From NCBI GenBank assembly GCA_026413225.1, contig CM048552.1:24045001-24109000 (forward strand): 64,000 bases of DNA. The letters are read 5' to 3'. The DNA comes from Otis tarda (Eukaryota > Chordata > Aves > Otidiformes > Otididae). Below the pieces are notes generated by a model, which had not been told where the DNA came from, ran no database searches, and saw only the letters and a list, made by a program, of their open reading frames with translations. The translations under genes and the position numbers were made by a program. This document shows, in pieces, positions 60,401 to 64,000 of the stretch; within the stretch, counting starts at the first letter, position 1; the number at the start of each line of letters is the position of its first letter.

Positions 60401-61013
60401 ATTGTCTTAGCATGGTGATTGCAGGGTGGAATATTCATCCTACAACAAACAAAAAATACATCTGTAAAACATATTTTAAAACCATGTGCCTATTCTGTCT
60501 TTAGCCTGCTGTTTACTGCTGTTCAGAGAATAACACATAAGGAGGTCTCCATATACATAGATTTCCAGTTTTTGCTCTCTAGATCATTATGAGCTATAAA
60601 ATATGCATGTTGGCTGGAAGCACTCTGCTAGTATGTTTTCAATCGCAAGAGTGCTACATATTTTTATACAAAACTGTGTGTCAGCATATGTCCTTCAGAG
60701 TATGGCAAACGACAAAGTCAGGTTACCGTAGTGGACAACTTGTGTCTATGGTAAGCTGACATGAGGACCACTGCAATCTATAGTTCTCCAAGTAGAGCAC
60801 TCTTAAAAGTGATACAAGCTTGTACAGTAAACACAGCATAGAATTAATTTAGTACTTTTAACATTTAGAAGGAAACTGCTTTTTACAGTCACGTCTATAA
60901 AAGGAGAATTAGCAGAAGTAATCAGTTTGCATTGATAAGTTCAGAAGTTGTGAAATAATAATGCTTTATTGTGTGAGGAAAGTAAGATATAATTAGTATG
61001 TACCATGCAGATA

Positions 61014-61331
61014 ATCATAGAATCACAGAATGGTTTGGGTTGGAAGGGACTTTTAAAGGTCATCTAGTGCAACCACCTTGCAAGGTGCAGGGACATCACC
61101 AGATCAGGTTGCTCAGAGCCCTGTCCAACCTGTCCTTGAATGTTTCCAGGGATGGGGCATCCACCACCTCTCTGGGTAACATATTCCAGTGTTCCACCAC
61201 CCTCATCATAAAAAATTTCTTCCATATATCAATTCTGAATCTACTCTCTTTTAGTTTAAAACCATTATCCCCTGTCCTATCACAACAGGCCCTACTAAAA
61301 AGTTTGTCCCCATCTTTCTTATAAGCCCCAG
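61014..61331 (-). mobile_element. CR1 LINE, 5'-truncated copy
   Basis: It begins with the complement of the octamer end (atcatagaatcacagaatgg) and continues with ggttggaagggac, aaaggtcatctag, gtgcagggacatc, gccctgtccaacctgtcc, catccaccacctctctggg, ttccagtgttccaccaccctcat, and cctatcacaacaggccctac. The minus strand at 61096-61386 encodes the ORF2 end ([37 protein letters not shown]) with several substitutions. Only about 320 bp are kept. An 18-base A-run on the plus strand (61356-61373) lies just beyond the truncation. The subfamily is the same as the 38.8-kb copy. Confidence 0.93.
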
Positions 61332-64000
61332 TATAATGCACATGGTATTGTCTGGAAAAAAAAAAAAAAAAAAGAAATAAAAACACCTAGTGGAATATTC
61401 AGGGGAATGGTTGACTATATATTTTTTTTAGACTTGTGCAAGCTATTTTGTGATTGATAACATGTTTCATTCTAAGTAAAACAGTATCATAAAACTGAAG
61501 TACAATCTCATTTGACACAGCCTACTAATTCCTAAATCAAAACAGTTAGATGTATTTTATTGTAAATGGAAAGAAGTTCTTCCAATTTTTGCACTAGCTT
61601 ACAAGAGGATACAACAATATCCTTCTGGTTTTGCTTCTTTTATTAGAAATTTCATTACTGTGTCCAGAATGATTCTCACTGGCTTAGGTAGACATTTAAT
61701 AAGACTCATTCTTTAAAAACTGTAAGTGACAGTAAAGCAGCAGTACACTTAATTTGCAAATGAGATTCTCCATTCAGCAACTGAACAACTGCCACTGTTT
61801 GATAGATTCTCTTATTTTAAAGAAAATGCTTGTAAGGGCTCCAGCTGTGTTCAGCTTTTGACCAAAACCACCCTTCACAGAATTTCAAAAGCCAGGCAAA
61901 AGACAAAAAGAAAACTTTATACAGGAGCTCAAGAAATGTTTATGATCTGAAGTTTCTGCCTGACGTCTTCTGAGATCTTAATTTTCTCTTACTCATTCTT
62001 TTCTGAGGTAATGTAGAGTTCCCTTTTCAATATTTTTTTTCTCTTTTTTCTCTTTTTTCTTTTCTTTATAATAAAGAGAGAAGATTTCTGTAATGGTTGT
62101 GTATGCCTGACTACTATAAGACTAAGCAAGAACAATATGCTGTAAATTTATGGGATTCATTTTACTCCTCTCAAAAGATCCTGTTAAAATATATGGGTTT
62201 GGAACTTACAGACATAAAATAGAAATACCACTTTACTGATCTTACATAGTATAGATAATTATATACCTTAAATATGTCATTGTTATGCATCTGGTATTCA
62301 TGTAATCTGAAATAATTTCATGCATTAAAACTGTGCAGTATATATAAAAATTTGTGTGATCTGTGAAGGTGTTCTATCTTTTACATAGAAGCTTTTATTT
62401 TATTTTTTTTTTCTGAGTATAGTATTCTCAATTTTTAGTAACCTAACTGGGAACTGAACCCATTGCATTCTTCTGCAATTTAAAAACAGACAGAACAGAA
62501 AAATATGCAATCTCTGAACAACAGCAAGAACATATATATGCTCCTTACATATCCTTTGGATCTTGGATAATGGTGTGAAGATTGAAAGTTGGTTTGGTTT
62601 TTTTTTCTTTTCTCCAAGAAATTCATTCATTACTTCTGACTAGCTTGATGTAAGGAAAAAAATTCACTTATTTTAGAATCCAGAAATTCTAAACTTTTTT
62701 TTTTCTTCATTAATCAGTAACATTACAGAAACAGTTTAAATAATAACTTTGAATGGATCAAAACCTTGCAGTTATTAACAGCAAGATGAAAAAAGCTCCA
62801 GCTACATCCTGAAGAAACTATCTCACTGCAAATACTTTAATTTTATTTTGGATTTAATTTAATATTTTTTTATTACTCTCATGACACTTTTCCCTTCGTA
62901 TGTCCTTTAATTTGTCTCCTTCACAAATGTCCAGTAATATAGAAATCTCTGCTTTTAAACATATCAATTAGTACTGTTATATTAATCCATTGCTACCTTA
63001 GATGAAGAAGAGGAAATCTGTACCACAGCTGAAACCAGGTGATCACTAGCCTATACATGGCAACATACTTGGTTTTGTGTGATGACATATAGGCTGATCC
63101 TATCCAGTGGCAGCATCTTAGAAAGTAAAAGGGAGAGACTTTGTCACTTCTAGGAGACTACCATCACCTGAAACAATAAAAAACTGCATACTCTCTATCG
63201 TGCAGCCAAGCTTATTACTTCAGCTTCTTTTACATGTGGTTTACATTATTTTACTTAGATGTTGTTACTTATTAATGGAAGTGAGATTTTACTAAAAATC
63301 CTTTTGAAGTCATCTTTCAAATCATAGCAGTTGTGAAATGTAGAATAAAAAGAAATATCTGGGGAAATAAATTAATCCAGGGCCTGCTTTATTTCATGTA
63401 TACATATTTTGCTGTGGAAGGTACTTCTCACAGCCAGCAGGGACTCTAGCATCTCAGTATTCATTAAAACCAAAAATAAAACACAGCTTTGTTTCTAGAC
63501 TTCCTTGCTATAACCTTGAAAGCAAGAGCAATTCCTGTAACCGATGGAAGGTATCAGAGTGTGACCAAATGTCTTCCTGAGACAAAGAAAATTTGAAATT
63601 ATATCTCTGAGGGCTATGAACTTCCCCATTTATCTAACTCAGGGCTTTGCAGACTCTCTGATCTCATATCTACAGATCATGTGGTTTTTTTTTCATAATA
63701 TTATAGAATACAACATTTTATTCTAGATAATCACTTAGCATTTTTTTTTCTGGGTGTTTTTTTCCCGCCCATTTGGGAGACTGTTCATCTGTTTCTTATT
63801 CTGTAAATTCCCCAGAAGGAGGAGTTAGTCAGATTTCATGCATGCTCAGTGTTTCATTTTGTAGTATATTTCTCTTTTACCTTGTTCTTATCCCATCACG
63901 TTTAAAAAAAAATATACTAATTTTGATGATACAAGTTTCTAGTGAATTTCAGTTTTCCCACTTATATGATGTCAAGGATTTTGTCCAGTCTAAATGCTCA
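61332..64000. other. AT-rich non-coding stretch
   Basis: No gene was recognised. It contains the A-run at 61356-61373 and a polypyrimidine repeat at about 62033-62066 (T-runs spaced by CTC). The frame at 62400-62630 (minus) has no recognisable motif. Confidence 0.5.
62033..62066. repeat. Polypyrimidine (T6-8 CTC) repeat
   Basis: Runs of T separated by CTC or CT are read directly. Confidence 0.85.

Larger units (their letters stand above)
49534..61013. other. Long AT-rich non-coding stretch
   Basis: No gene or recognisable transposon was seen in 11.5 kb. It contains homopolymer runs (for example 52076-52085, 52256-52266, 56612-56620), the pentanucleotide repeat at 57366-57419, a 17-bp direct duplication at 55064-55106, and two short palindromes with homeodomain-type cores at 51594-51605 and 55284-55295. 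Segments near 51440-51900 and 55255-55330 are less AT-rich. All frames of 60-83 codons here lack motifs and splice context. Confidence 0.5.

Noticed and set aside
1..64000. CRISPR arrays, operons, prophage or integron structure
   Set aside because: No regularly spaced repeats, ribosome binding sites or bacterial genes. The repeats are eukaryotic retroelements and microsatellites.

Overview
The window is vertebrate genomic DNA, almost certainly from a bird. It is AT-rich, with long homopolymer runs and microsatellites, and shows no operon-like or dense coding structure. The repeats are avian in type: several CR1 LINEs ending in the diagnostic ATTCTATG octamer repeats, and several solo LTRs of endogenous retroviruses resembling avian ERV families. 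I cannot name the species. No host protein-coding exon, rRNA, tRNA or CRISPR array could be supported. The window is best read as a gene desert or the inside of a very large intron, and nearly all the open frames longer than 60 codons are chance frames or the antisense of CR1 elements.

Layout. 0.83-1.47 kb: 5'-truncated CR1 (minus) with a small direct-repeat array at its broken end. 2.46-3.02 kb: solo LTR (plus). 7.42-8.09 kb: very old CR1 remnant (minus) containing a hairpin. 12.99-13.08 kb: CR1 3' tail (plus). 14.9-15.3 kb: possible LTR. 18.84-19.23 kb: very old CR1 3' end (plus). 21.80-22.65 kb: solo LTR (plus) with a roughly 55-bp CR1 3' fragment inserted in it. 30.85-31.31 kb: probable LTR (minus), next to a degraded CR1 (31.38-32.11 kb, minus). 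38.78-41.89 kb: the main feature, a CR1 (minus) with one uninterrupted 983-codon ORF2 and the last codons of ORF1. 42.87-43.83 kb: old CR1 (minus) interrupted by a younger CR1 (43.33-43.71 kb). 46.85-49.53 kb: decayed CR1 of another subfamily (plus) interrupted by a solo LTR with a clean 5-bp target duplication. 61.01-61.33 kb: truncated CR1 (minus). The rest is AT-rich sequence with simple repeats.

How the parts work together. The only element that still looks able to do anything is the 38.8-41.9 kb CR1. Its ORF2 keeps every endonuclease and reverse-transcriptase catalytic motif I can identify, its 3' UTR carries three octamer units, and its 5' end keeps the ORF1 stop codon overlapping a GTG in the ORF2 frame. 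It lacks the 5' UTR and almost all of ORF1, so it is a 5'-truncated daughter copy rather than an autonomous element. The nested insertions give relative dates: the old CR1s were in place first, then younger CR1s and LTRs landed in them. I found no previously unknown system. The observations most worth a second look are the intact ORF2, its unusual start, and the nested insertions.
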